Assembly: GCA_045603585.1 (NCBI GenBank)
Contig: JAZUMK010000063.1
Coordinates: forward strand, 1-64,000
Origin: SFEL01 sp045603585
GTDB taxonomy: Bacteria > Bacillota > Clostridia > Christensenellales > CAG-138
Length of the DNA: 64,000 nt
Direction: 5' to 3'
The position numbers and the translations under genes are program-made. The notes below the pieces were generated by a model. It was given only the letters and a program-made list of their open reading frames with translations. It was not told the DNA's origin and did no database searches. Positions within the stretch are counted from its first letter, which is position 1. Each line of letters starts with the position of its first letter. Below, one piece after another: positions 25,741-33,407 of the stretch.

Positions 25741-26622
25741 ATGTACGATATGAAGGCATTATACGAAGCGGAAAGCGTTTCCCACGCCATAGAGCTCCTT
25801 ACCGCACATCCCGAGGCCAAGATAATCGCCGGCGGCAGCGACGTGCTCATCCAGATGCGTGAAGGCCGCCTTGCAGGCTGCGAACTGGTAAGCATATACG
25901 GCCTTGACGAGCTGCGGGGCATCTCCATGGACGATGACGGCACCCTCCGCATCCTCCCCCTCACCAGCTTTTCCCACATTACCCGCCATCCCCTGATACA
26001 GCAGCATGTTAACGTGCTGGGCGAGGCTGTGGATATGGTGGGCGGCCCCCAGATACGCAATATCGGCACCATCGGCGGCAATACCTGCAACGGCGTTACC
26101 TCTGCGGATTCCGCCTCCACCCTCCATGCCTATGATGCAATAATGGAGATAACAGGGCCAAACGGCGTGCGTCAGCTGCCCATAAAGGAATTCTACATCA
26201 AGGCCGGCAAGGTTGCCCTGGAGCACAATGAGCTGCTCACCGCCATACTTATCCGCAAGGAAAGCTATGAGGGCTACAAGGGCCATTACATCAAGTACGC
26301 AATGCGCAACGCCATGGATATAGCCACCACCGGCTGCTCCGTAAACGTTAAGCTTTCCGCAGACAAAAAGACCATTGAGCACGCCCGCATAGCCTACGGC
26401 GTTGCTGCTCCCGTTCCCATGAGGGCCATGTCCCCCGAAGCTGCAGCTTCAGGCAAACCGGTATCCATGGAAACCGTACAGGCCTTCGGCGAAGCCGCTC
26501 TGCAGGACGTTAACCCCCGTACCAGCTGGCGCGCCACCAAGGAATTCCGTCTGCACCTTGCAAAGGAGCTGGCAATGAAGGCACTCATTGAAGCCATAAA
26601 ACTTTCAGGAGGTGAGCTGTAA
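25741..26622 (+). CDS. Xanthine dehydrogenase, FAD-binding subunit
   Basis: The 293-aa subunit carries the FAD-binding fold of the CO dehydrogenase flavoprotein family: AKIIAGGSDVLIQMREGRL, GGPQIRNIGTIGGNTCNGV for FAD phosphate contacts, and a C-terminal KELAMKALIEAI region. It passes electrons from the iron-sulfur centres to NAD+ or another acceptor. Its stop overlaps the next start by 1 nt (TAATG), with GGAGGTGAGCTG as a site. Gene order Mo-FAD-FeS matches many anaerobe xdh operons. Confidence 0.93.
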   Translation: MYDMKALYEAESVSHAIELLTAHPEAKIIAGGSDVLIQMREGRLAGCELVSIYGLDELRGISMDDDGTLRILPLTSFSHITRHPLIQQHVNVLGEAVDMVGGPQIRNIGTIGGNTCNGVTSADSASTLHAYDAIMEITGPNGVRQLPIKEFYIKAGKVALEHNELLTAILIRKESYEGYKGHYIKYAMRNAMDIATTGCSVNVKLSADKKTIEHARIAYGVAAPVPMRAMSPEAAASGKPVSMETVQAFGEAALQDVNPRTSWRATKEFRLHLAKELAMKALIEAIKLSGGEL

Positions 26623-27113
26623 TGCACGAAGTTCAGTATAAGCTTCTCAGATGCACCATCAACGGCAAGCCCGTTGAAAAGATGATAGACGTTCGCGCCT
26701 CCCTTACCGACCTTCTCCGCAATGACTTCCGCCTTACCTCTGTAAAGAAGGGCTGCGAAGTTGGCGAATGCGGCGCATGCAATGTGCTTATCGACGGCGA
26801 ATGCTTCAACAGCTGCATTTACCTTGCCGTATGGGCAGAGGGCAAAAATATCCGCACCCTCGAAAGCCTCCTTGGCCCCAATGGCGAGCTTTCCGATATT
26901 CAGCAGGCATTCATCGACGAAACCGCCGTACAGTGCGGCTTCTGCACCCCCGGCTTCATTATGACCGCCGTGGAAATACTGGAATCCGGCAAGGAATACA
27001 CCCGCGAAGAGCTCCGCAAGCTGCTCTCCGGCCATCTGTGCCGCTGCACCGGCTATGAGAACATTTTAAACGCCGTGGAAAAGACCATGAAGAAAAGGCT
27101 TGGCAAAGCGTAG
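26622..27113 (+). CDS. Xanthine dehydrogenase, [2Fe-2S] subunit
   Basis: The 163-aa subunit has the plant-ferredoxin-type cluster ligands in KKGCEVGECGACNVLIDGE plus a fourth cysteine in NSC. The second cluster motifs are VQCGFCTPGFIMTA and HLCRCTGYENI. It relays electrons from the molybdenum site to FAD. It is the last gene of the ade-xdh operon. Confidence 0.95.
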   Translation: MHEVQYKLLRCTINGKPVEKMIDVRASLTDLLRNDFRLTSVKKGCEVGECGACNVLIDGECFNSCIYLAVWAEGKNIRTLESLLGPNGELSDIQQAFIDETAVQCGFCTPGFIMTAVEILESGKEYTREELRKLLSGHLCRCTGYENILNAVEKTMKKRLGKA

Positions 27114-27146
27114 GGCGCCAAAGCCTGTATAATGGTTTTCCACATC

Positions 27147-27174
27147 AAAAGCCGCTCACATGAGCGGCTTTTTG
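27147..27174 (+). terminator. Terminator of the ade-xdh operon
   Basis: AAAGCCGCTC/GAGCGGCTTT hairpin with a CAT-type loop and T-run. Confidence 0.88.
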
Positions 27175-27197
27175 TATTGGCGTGGTAATATGCCCCC

Positions 27198-27243
27198 CCT
27201 TTGTCATTGCGAGTCATCCGGCAGGATGGCGTGGCGATCCGTT
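27198..27243 (+). repeat. TCATTGCGAG-type interspersed repeat
   Basis: TGTCATTGCGAG, a short palindromic centre (ATCC-GGCA-GGAT) and GTGGCGATCC match the shape of the interspersed repeat TCATTGCGAG...GTGGCAATCC seen in many bacteria. No gene is present between 27175 and 27458; this repeat and copy D fill it. Confidence 0.55.
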
Positions 27244-27272
27244 CCTTTGCAGACAGAAAAGCTGTGGGCATG

Positions 27273-27434
27273 TTTTATTTATCTAATCCCACCCGCCGCC
27301 CTTTAAGGTATGTTTTCCTTGCGGAAAACAGGACGGTACAGCGATACTTTTCAGCAATTCGCCGCTGTTCTGATTATGTTCTGCTTACTTGGCAGGATAC
27401 CTGAATGGGCGTTGGCAGAATTAGATAAATAAAA
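27273..27434. repeat. Repeat copy D inside a 162-bp segment with 15-bp terminal inverted repeats
   Basis: Left end TTTTATTTATCTAAT and right end ATTAGATAAATAAAA are exact complements. Inside the left end lies CCCACCCGCCGCCC, TTTAAGG and the hairpin GTTTTCC/GGAAAAC, as in copies B and F. There is no coding capacity. The right end merges with the U-run of the XRE gene terminator, so a mobile miniature element is possible but not certain. Confidence 0.5.
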
Positions 27435-27454
27435 AAGGGCGGTGATTCCGCCCC
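27431..27454 (-). terminator. Terminator of the XRE gene at 27459
   Basis: Minus strand GGGGCGG/CCGCCC hairpin with a 5-nt loop followed by TTTTTTA. Confidence 0.8.
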
Positions 27455-27458
27455 TGAT

Positions 27459-27752
27459 TTATTCCTTATTCAGTCCCTTGAATTCATATATCAGCTCAAC
27501 CACTATTTCGCGCTGTCTTTCGGTAAGACCGGAAACATTTATCACTTCATTTCTTTCCACGCCCAGCAGATAATCCACCGACACGCCAAACAGCCCGGCA
27601 AACTTAATAAGCACGCCATAGCTTGGCATCCTTATGGAATTTTCGTAAGCCGATACCATGCTTTTTGTTATACCCATTCGCTCGGCAAGCTGGCTTTGAT
27701 TCAGCTTTTTTGCTTCCCTCAGGGTTTTTAATCTTATTCCGAAGTCAACCAT
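27459..27752 (-). CDS. XRE-family transcriptional repressor
   Basis: A 97-aa protein with an N-terminal helix-turn-helix (IRLKTLREAKKLNQSQLAER, MGITKSMVSAYENSIRMPS). A short C-terminal helical part (LTERQREIVVELIYEFKGL) is probably for dimerisation. It resembles SinR/immunity repressors. Directly upstream sits AATACC-N6-GGTATT, a matching operator, so autoregulation and control of the divergent Spo0E-like gene are likely (inference). Confidence 0.88.
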   Translation of the reverse strand: MVDFGIRLKTLREAKKLNQSQLAERMGITKSMVSAYENSIRMPSYGVLIKFAGLFGVSVDYLLGVERNEVINVSGLTERQREIVVELIYEFKGLNKE

Positions 27753-27755
27753 TGC

Positions 27756-27794
27756 AATACCTCATTTCACTATTAGAATACCCACAATGGTATT
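27756..27794. promoter_or_regulatory. Operator-like AATACC half-sites
   Basis: AATACC (27777-27782) and GGTATT (27789-27794) form an 18-bp dyad. A third half-site, AATACC, lies at 27756-27761 near the XRE start codon. Typical for XRE repressors. Confidence 0.55.
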
Positions 27795-27822
27795 GTTTTA
27801 GGCAATTTTCGTTCGCATTTAG

Positions 27823-27851
27823 TTGACGTTTGTTTGCTAACTGTATACAAT
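27823..27851 (+). promoter_or_regulatory. Promoter of the Spo0E-like gene
   Basis: TTGACG (27823-27828), 17 bp, TACAAT (27846-27851). Confidence 0.65.
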
Positions 27852-27880
27852 TAACTCACCCCACATAAAAGGAGGCTGCC

Positions 27881-28099
27881 ATGAACGAGGCACGTTTGAA
27901 ATCTGCGACGGCTGAGATAGAATCTTTGCGGCGGCTTCACCGCTGCTGTCCCCTCCTTGACTATGAAATAAACAAGCTGAACAGCCTTGCAAAAATGCTG
28001 ATGCGCCATGGCGGCGATTTTTCCCACCCCATGCTGTGTGAAAAGAGCCGCAAAATAGACGAGCTCACCCTGATCGCCTGCAGAAGCTATTGGCTGTAA
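27881..28099 (+). CDS. Small helical protein, possibly Spo0E-like phosphatase
   Basis: The 72-aa product is helical. INKLNSLAKMLMRHGGDFSH and CEKSRKIDELTLIACRSY echo the Spo0E family layout, where a Ser-x-x-x-Asp motif (normally SQELD) dephosphorylates Spo0A~P. Here the motif reads SRKID. AAAAGGAGGCTGCC precedes the ATG. If correct, it could lower Spo0A phosphorylation and delay sporulation; spo0A itself is in this window. The match is by eye only and the N-terminal part, with CC residues, is unusual. Confidence 0.45.
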   Translation: MNEARLKSATAEIESLRRLHRCCPLLDYEINKLNSLAKMLMRHGGDFSHPMLCEKSRKIDELTLIACRSYWL

Positions 28100-28113
28100 A
28101 TTCTGCCAAAACT

Positions 28114-28152
28114 AAAAAAATCCCCCGACAGGATATCTCCTGCCGGGGTTTG
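28114..28152. terminator. Bidirectional terminator at the end of the phage-like block
   Basis: CCCCGGCAGGA/TCCTGTCGGGG hairpin with a T-run on the minus strand; also ends the Spo0E-like gene. Confidence 0.85.
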
Positions 28153-28159
28153 TTTTATA

Positions 28160-28564
28160 CTATTCTGCCTGTTCCTGCTTCTGCAGCTTGCTGAGCATGT
28201 TCTTCAGCGCCTCAGGCAGGGGCAGGCCAAGGCGGCCTGCGTTTTCCAGTATGGAAATGCCCTCATTTGCAATGTAAAACATGCATACTGCGCTGCGTAC
28301 TGCGCCGTTTGTGGCAGGCACCAGCTTGTCCAGCATGGCCGCAAGGGCCACAAGGATAAAGATAACCACCTTCTTGATAAGTCCCTTGAAGCCCACGGTG
28401 CTGCAAAGCTCCTTTGCAACCGCCGCGCAGGCCACGCCGGTGATGTAATCCATGGATACCACTCCCAGCAACACCATGATGGGGGCATCCCAGGGGCCGA
28501 ACAGATAGGCCAGCGCCCCGCCCACAGCGGCAAATACGCCGCCGGTGAAAATTTCGTTGTTCAT
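28160..28564 (-). CDS. Phage holin (toxin-secretion/lysis family)
   Basis: The 134-aa product has three to four hydrophobic segments: TGGVFAAVGGALAYLFG, PIMVLLGVVSMDYITGVACA, KKVVIFILVALAAMLDKLVP and RSAVCMFYIANEGISILENA. The MDYITG and NEGISILEN features are typical of the phage holin/TcdE-like family that opens the membrane for endolysin. It ends the leftward phage-like block, directly after the NlpC/P60 lysin gene, the normal lysis cassette order. Confidence 0.87.
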   Translation of the reverse strand: MNNEIFTGGVFAAVGGALAYLFGPWDAPIMVLLGVVSMDYITGVACAAVAKELCSTVGFKGLIKKVVIFILVALAAMLDKLVPATNGAVRSAVCMFYIANEGISILENAGRLGLPLPEALKNMLSKLQKQEQAE

Positions 28565-28586
28565 TATTCTGCCCTTTCTCCTTCCT

Positions 28587-29300
28587 TTAAACTTTTTTGA
28601 GCCGGCCTGAAACGCACCAGCCTCTCAGATACCGGCTCTCTTTCTTTATCACCTCCGCCCAGCCGTCCTTCTCCGCCAGCACGAGCACCTGCTCGTTCCT
28701 GCTGACTTTGCCGATCTTCTCGCCGTCAGGCTCTGCGCGAAGGTTTACATAGGTTGCTCCGCCGTAGCGATACATTGCGGGGTAAAGGGGCTGCATGGGC
28801 TCCGCTTCCTCATCCGTGATAAGCTCCAGCCTGCCGTATCGGTTCCAGTATGACTTGCCGGATGCGTCAATATGCCGCAGCACCACGCCCTCATCCCGCC
28901 CCTTGGACTCTATCACCATATCGTCGCCAACGAATACGCCAACGTGGTGTATCCGCGCTCCGTTATGGCGAAACACAAGGTCGCCGGGAATAAGGCCGCT
29001 TCGGCCGTCCATCTTTTTGGATGCGGCATACAGTCCCCGGGAGGACATATCGCTTTTATACAGCCCCTCATCAATGAGAAACTTCATTATCAGGCCGCTG
29101 CAGTCATAGGCCGCGATGCGTTCCATGCCCTCTGCAATGCGCTTTTTCCACAGGGCTATGGCACGCTCCGCGTTGGATTTGCTTGTTTCCTTTTTGCGTA
29201 TCCATTCCTCGGTGATGTCGGTTTCCCCCTGTGCGCCCCATACGTATATGCAGCCCACCTGTGAATGAAGGTATTGGATAAACTTCTGCCGTACCGTCAT
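28587..29300 (-). CDS. Phage-type NlpC/P60 endolysin with SH3 domain
   Basis: The 237-aa product lacks a signal peptide. The NlpC/P60 catalytic cysteine is in AAYDCSGLIMKFL, the histidine in RIHHVGVFVGDDMVIESKG, and a C-terminal SH3-like region (YVNLRAEPDGEKIGKVSRNE) probably binds the wall. Such enzymes cut peptidoglycan at lysis and need a holin to reach it. GGAGGGATAAAT precedes the ATG. It pairs with the holin gene downstream. Confidence 0.85.
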   Translation of the reverse strand: MTVRQKFIQYLHSQVGCIYVWGAQGETDITEEWIRKKETSKSNAERAIALWKKRIAEGMERIAAYDCSGLIMKFLIDEGLYKSDMSSRGLYAASKKMDGRSGLIPGDLVFRHNGARIHHVGVFVGDDMVIESKGRDEGVVLRHIDASGKSYWNRYGRLELITDEEAEPMQPLYPAMYRYGGATYVNLRAEPDGEKIGKVSRNEQVLVLAEKDGWAEVIKKESRYLRGWCVSGRLKKV

Positions 29301-29312
29301 ATTTATCCCTCC

Positions 29313-29552
29313 TTACAGATTGAGGGAGTTTATCGCCGCGGCAATTGCGGAATCCACATACGCCTTGATGGCCCTGTTTTCCACAGGGTTTGCAGAGGTA
29401 TCGCTCATCTCGCTGTCGATGGGGCCGCATTCAGGGGTGATCACCAGATCATCCTCACCGATAATGCCTGCAAGCTGGGCTTCCGCCCGCTCCTCCTCGC
29501 TGTTGAATACATGCACCTTCATAAGATGCAGCTCCCGTTGGGTGGAATTCAT
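29313..29552 (-). CDS. Small phage structural or accessory protein
   Basis: The 79-aa reading begins MNSTQRELHLMKVHVFNSEE. The ATG at 29552 overlaps the upstream stop (ATGA), while ATG 10 codons later has the better site GGGAG. The C-terminal helix NRAIKAYVDSAIAAAINSLN resembles tail-fibre trimerisation or chaperone tails. The product is not recognised as a family. It lies between tail genes and the lysin. Confidence 0.55.
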   Translation of the reverse strand: MNSTQRELHLMKVHVFNSEEERAEAQLAGIIGEDDLVITPECGPIDSEMSDTSANPVENRAIKAYVDSAIAAAINSLNL

Positions 29553-29884
29553 TCCTTTTTCACCCCCAGTATAAAATATTCCAGTGTTGCTGTGTTTGCC
29601 TTGCTTGCGCCGCTTGTCAGCATCGCCATGCGGGTCTCCCGCTCGGAATACAGCCTTGTATCGGCAGGGGCGCTGCCCCCTGTTACAAGGGTAAGGTCTG
29701 CCCCCAGCTCAGAGCGGTAATACACCGCAAGCTCGGAGCTTGAGCCCACGGTAGTGCGAAACATCGCCGCAATAGGTATTACCGTAATGGGTATCTGGCT
29801 GATGGTGGGGCCGTCTATGCCGGATATGGTGCCGGACACCACTCCAAGGCCGGGGTTATGTCCCCTCAAAAGATTAAACAGCAT
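29549..29884 (-). CDS. Hypothetical phage protein
   Basis: The 111-aa product is rich in Thr/Ser/Ile and probably beta-structured (GVVSGTISGIDGPTISQIPI). No motif is recognised. It overlaps the next gene by 4 nt and follows the tail-fibre-like gene after 4 bp, so it belongs to the same transcript. A baseplate or fibre accessory role is a guess from position only. Confidence 0.55.
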   Translation of the reverse strand: MLFNLLRGHNPGLGVVSGTISGIDGPTISQIPITVIPIAAMFRTTVGSSSELAVYYRSELGADLTLVTGGSAPADTRLYSERETRMAMLTSGASKANTATLEYFILGVKKE

Positions 29885-29888
29885 TCTT

Positions 29889-30305
29889 CTACCCCCATAT
29901 CAATACATTTACCCCGATATCGCTGGTGGGCAGCTTGTCTGCGGCAAAGGTAAGGGAATTATACCCCTGAGTGCCGCAGTGCACATTCGCCGCAGTGTAT
30001 ACGGCCCAATCCAGAGGCTCGGGGCCCACTATTGCAAACTTGCTGCTTCGCATGCCGCTTACGCTTACCGTCTGAACATAGGTGTATGTGTACTCTATCC
30101 AGTCATCCTTCTTGAGGGTAAGGGTGATTGCGGTGGGCTTGGGAGCGTACTCCCCGTGGGTATGTGATGCGGGAGCCGCGCCGATGCTTTCGGGGGTAAT
30201 GTCATCTCCGCCCCCTGCGGCATGGGTCTGGGCATGGCCATTTACAAGGCTGGTGCCTGCCACTCCGTTGGCAAGGACAAGCCTGTTTCCCAAATATACT
30301 GCCAT
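29889..30305 (-). CDS. Tail fibre-like protein
   Basis: The 138-aa product contains NGHAQTHAAGGGDDITPESI and ASHTHGEYAPK. This His-rich H-x-x-T-H...GGxDxI and SHTHGEY pattern is frequent in phage fibre and baseplate proteins that bind metal along a trimeric axis. The C-terminal half (VYTAANVHCGTQGYNSLTF) looks like a small receptor-binding fold. It is short for a fibre and may be a tip protein. Confidence 0.65.
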   Translation of the reverse strand: MAVYLGNRLVLANGVAGTSLVNGHAQTHAAGGGDDITPESIGAAPASHTHGEYAPKPTAITLTLKKDDWIEYTYTYVQTVSVSGMRSSKFAIVGPEPLDWAVYTAANVHCGTQGYNSLTFAADKLPTSDIGVNVLIWG

Positions 30306-30309
30306 GGTG

Positions 30310-30885
30310 TTATTCCTCCTGTGTGTAGTAGATTATCCGCCATGTGCTGATGTTTTCATTGAGGGCATCATGGCAGAGGGATGCGGCGGCGTTTGCGCTG
30401 TCTGCGGCCTCGGATGCGGAGGCTTCCAGGTTTTCCACCCGCTGAATAAGGCTGCTGAGCATGGGAAACTGAGGGGCTGCGGTAATGGTCTCCTCGTCCA
30501 TGATGGCCCTGCGGCAGGCAAAGTTGAACTTTGCGGTGGTAACAAGGGTGGAAAGATCCACATCGGAATAAATCTGCAGCTCGCATTCCACCATGCCCTG
30601 GGCAACGGAGCCTGCAAACAGCTCTATATCCACCTGATTGTTCAGGGCGCCGCATATGGTAACGCCGCCGTTTTCCATGCCGCTGTCCTGACAGAATGTG
30701 CCGCCGCTCTGGGAAAATACCGCAACAACTCTGCATCCTGTAAGGTCAACGGGGTCGCCCTGGTCGCTGAGCAGTATGGAAAGCACATTGCCGCTGTCCC
30801 CTTCCACCACGCTGAATTCCCTGTTTGCCCCCGAGTCGGCTATATCCAGACCTATGCTGAATCTCTTTTTTACCGTTCCCGCCAT
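30310..30885 (-). CDS. BppU-like baseplate upper protein
   Basis: A 191-aa protein whose N-terminal half (VEGDSGNVLSILLSDQGDPV, DLTGCRVVAVFSQSGG, VDIELFAGSVAQGMVECELQ, STLVTTAKFNFACRR) has the strand order of BppU/DUF2479 baseplate proteins. These link receptor-binding proteins to the tail. The C-terminal part is a coiled coil (LIQRVENLEASASEAADSAN). GGAGGTGACCC precedes the ATG. It agrees with the position between tail body and fibre genes. Confidence 0.68.
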   Translation of the reverse strand: MAGTVKKRFSIGLDIADSGANREFSVVEGDSGNVLSILLSDQGDPVDLTGCRVVAVFSQSGGTFCQDSGMENGGVTICGALNNQVDIELFAGSVAQGMVECELQIYSDVDLSTLVTTAKFNFACRRAIMDEETITAAPQFPMLSSLIQRVENLEASASEAADSANAAASLCHDALNENISTWRIIYYTQEE

Positions 30886-30895
30886 GGGTCACCTC

Positions 30896-31777
30896 CTACT
30901 TGCCGCCGTATTGCTTTTTCAGGTTTTCGTAGAGGGTGCTGCCAAGGGCGGAATAGATCTCATCCCTGCGGCTGCTCCAATACTGCTCACCGCTTGTAAA
31001 CAGCAGCTTCTGCTGGGCAGGGGTAAGGTTGCGTACATACTCGGTATAATCCGCAGCGGAAAGGCTGCTCTTTTTGGATGAAGAAGATGAGCTGCCGCCG
31101 GAAGACTTCTTCTCGGCTGTCGCCTTCTGCTGGGCAAGGTAGCTGTTGTACCAATCCGATGCCATGGCAAGGGCGGTCTTTTCTGCGGCGGCGGCCGCCT
31201 CTGCGTTATACTGCCGGGCGCTGTAATTCATCTGCTCATACCTGCTGAGGGTATCGTATATGCGCTCTGCCAGCATGGCGCTGTACTGGGCCTCCATCTC
31301 GCTTATGTCATCCTGCGCCTCTTCCATTTCCCTGGCCTTTACAGAGGTAACGTAGCTGCTGCTGCCCATGCCTCTGGATACCGCATCCGCATCCAGCTCC
31401 GCCATATCCTCCCTTGCCGCTTCGTTGCGCTTTGCAATGGCGGCATCTGTTGCTGGGCGCAGCACCTGGCTCCACATGGAGCTGACCTGGTCCCTGTCGG
31501 GGGTTTGCACCTTTATAGTGGGCACGGAAATGCTGTTCTTTATGGCGTTGTAGTAGCTGTCGAATACCTGATTTGTGCCCGGGGCGGCTGTGGTGCCGCT
31601 GCCCCAGTTGAAATTTGAGCCGCTCTGGGATGCAAGGCTTGCCTTGTATGCGGCATCAGTATCCGGTCCCCATATACCATCCACCTTTACGCCCAGCTGG
31701 CGCTGATATTCCTTTACCGCAGAAGCGGAATTTACTCCCGCGGGAGGGGTGTAGCCATTCATGTAATAAGATGCCAT
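30896..31777 (-). CDS. Phage protein with PG-binding motif and long coiled coil
   Basis: The 293-aa product starts with a peptidoglycan-binding-like repeat (SAVKEYQRQLGVKVDGIWGP, DTDAAYKASLASQ). It continues as an Ala/Glu-rich helical region (AAIAKRNEAAREDMAELDAD, ARQYNAEAAAAAEKTALAMA) and a serine run near residues 230-240. It may be a tail-associated or ejected protein that crosses the wall; podovirus internal proteins have similar composition. The exact function is unknown. Confidence 0.6.
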   Translation of the reverse strand: MASYYMNGYTPPAGVNSASAVKEYQRQLGVKVDGIWGPDTDAAYKASLASQSGSNFNWGSGTTAAPGTNQVFDSYYNAIKNSISVPTIKVQTPDRDQVSSMWSQVLRPATDAAIAKRNEAAREDMAELDADAVSRGMGSSSYVTSVKAREMEEAQDDISEMEAQYSAMLAERIYDTLSRYEQMNYSARQYNAEAAAAAEKTALAMASDWYNSYLAQQKATAEKKSSGGSSSSSSKKSSLSAADYTEYVRNLTPAQQKLLFTSGEQYWSSRRDEIYSALGSTLYENLKKQYGGK

Positions 31778-31804
31778 TTGTGTTTTTCCTCCTTTTTTAC
31801 CCGG

Positions 31805-31975
31805 CTATTCCAGCATGGAAAGCCGTTCTTCCATTTCCTCAAGCTTTTGGGCTATCAGGGTGAAATTCTGATTCAGATTGTTTTCGTTGGCCTTCACCGT
31901 ATCCTGATACATATCCTCGCCTGTGTCCCCCGCAGGCAGCGAAACGTAATACAGTGCGCGCATGTACATTGCCAT
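31805..31975 (-). CDS. 56-aa phage protein, acidic and helical
   Basis: A short reading frame of 57 codons starts MAMYMRALYYVSLPAGDTGE and ends KLEEMEERLSMLE. The ATG lies next to the stop of the upstream gene. Two short helices with a KANENNLNQNFTLIAQKLEE segment resemble small phage proteins after the tail stabilisation gene. Without it the gap would be 200 bp inside an otherwise tightly packed block, which supports it being real. Confidence 0.6.
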   Translation of the reverse strand: MAMYMRALYYVSLPAGDTGEDMYQDTVKANENNLNQNFTLIAQKLEEMEERLSMLE

Positions 31976-33403
31976 TTATTCCACCCTCCTCCATGTTTCA
32001 AATGAAAGCTCCGCCCCGCCTGTAAGGCTGAAGCTGCCTCCCGCCTCATTGCTGATGGTAAGGGAAAAGGTTCTGCCCTCGTTTTTGAGAGGCACCTCCA
32101 CCACGTCGCTGTGCTCAAGGGGTAGAAGCACACGGTTTCGGGTCTTTCCTCCCCCTATTGACACCTCTGCAATAAGGGCGGTCTCTTTATTTTGGGAGCG
32201 TCCTCTGAAGCACAGTGAGCGCATGGCCTTTACTCCGCTCTTGTCAAAAAGGTCGGTTTCGGGAGTGCGCCACTTTGCCTCGATGGGCGCGCCGTCATAG
32301 CTTGCGCCCTCGTCAAAGAGGTACACATAACGGGCAGAGTTGATAAGGTACAGCCTGCCGTCCCATGCTGCGATATCCGCCGCATCAAAGCCGCGGCGCA
32401 GCATGTAGGAATGTCTCTGCAGATCGTATTCCACTATCGCGTCGGCGTTTTCATTCTCCCGAATGGTGAAATACATTTTGCTGCGGGCAACTGCGCCCTT
32501 GGTATCCTCCACGGACGCACCCCTCAGGGTATTCTTTATGCGCCGCGCATCAGGCATGGGGGCGGCGGTCACTCCGTTAAAGCGGCAAAGTCCCCCCTTG
32601 GTCATGAAATACAGCATATCCCCGCTTGTAACCAGCGAAGTAAAGGCTGTGGTTTCCAGATCGCTGTCCACCTTTTCCACGGTAAAATTGCCGGGCTTAT
32701 CCCCGATAAGGCGGTATATGCTGCGCTTTTTGAATATCATCAGCTGATTTGACAGGGCCACTATGCCCACGATGGGGTCTCCTGCGCTTTCCCCTATCTC
32801 TGCATGGCCGCCGGATACATTTACAGAATCCGCATCCTCCCCCCAGTCCTCAATGGTACGATCGCTGCCGGGCAGCTTTGACCAATACAGCCTGTTGGGA
32901 TTCTCAGGGTCGCCTGCTGCAAAAAGGCGGTTTCGATACATGGCAAGATACCTTACATGCATATCGGACAGCTTTTCTGCGCTGCCGAAAAGCTCCGCCT
33001 TTGCGCCGTCGTATTTTACGATAGCCTGCTCCCCGCTGCCGATGAGAAGATAGTCCACGCCGTTTATGCGCGCCTCCGCAAAATCCACCTTCCCCTCAGG
33101 CAGGCCGCCGGTGAAGGTGTAGACAAGGCCCCATTGACCGTTTACGCAGGAATAAAGCTCATTGCCTGCAAGGACTATTATCCTTTCTCCGTTTGCGGAG
33201 CGAAAAAGATACAGCCTACGCATGGGACCTTCCCCCGGAACAGGGGCGGCAATGTGGCGGGTATATCCCTTTGCAACGGTCAGTTCGCCGTCTGAGGTAT
33301 CCATGTTGCAGGCATCGGGGCTGAATGCGGGAGACATGCCGTTTTCGCCGATGGACTGGTCTATGCCGATAAATTCATCTATTCGGTATATCTTCCTTGC
33401 CAC
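31976..33403 (-). CDS. Tail/stabilisation protein (P22 gp10-like) candidate
   Basis: The 475-aa product begins ARKIYRIDEFIGIDQSIGEN, then shows repeated beta segments (RRLYLFRSANGERIIVLAGN, LAMYRNRLFAAGDPENPNRL, FKKRSIYRLIGDKPGNFTVE). Phage proteins that plug the podovirus head-tail channel (P22 gp10 family) have this beta-propeller pattern with a conserved YWSKLPG-like strand. It sits between a gp4-like adaptor and tail genes, as in P22-type order. Confidence 0.65.
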   Translation of the reverse strand: MARKIYRIDEFIGIDQSIGENGMSPAFSPDACNMDTSDGELTVAKGYTRHIAAPVPGEGPMRRLYLFRSANGERIIVLAGNELYSCVNGQWGLVYTFTGGLPEGKVDFAEARINGVDYLLIGSGEQAIVKYDGAKAELFGSAEKLSDMHVRYLAMYRNRLFAAGDPENPNRLYWSKLPGSDRTIEDWGEDADSVNVSGGHAEIGESAGDPIVGIVALSNQLMIFKKRSIYRLIGDKPGNFTVEKVDSDLETTAFTSLVTSGDMLYFMTKGGLCRFNGVTAAPMPDARRIKNTLRGASVEDTKGAVARSKMYFTIRENENADAIVEYDLQRHSYMLRRGFDAADIAAWDGRLYLINSARYVYLFDEGASYDGAPIEAKWRTPETDLFDKSGVKAMRSLCFRGRSQNKETALIAEVSIGGGKTRNRVLLPLEHSDVVEVPLKNEGRTFSLTISNEAGGSFSLTGGAELSFETWRRVE

Positions 33404-33407
33404 TGTA

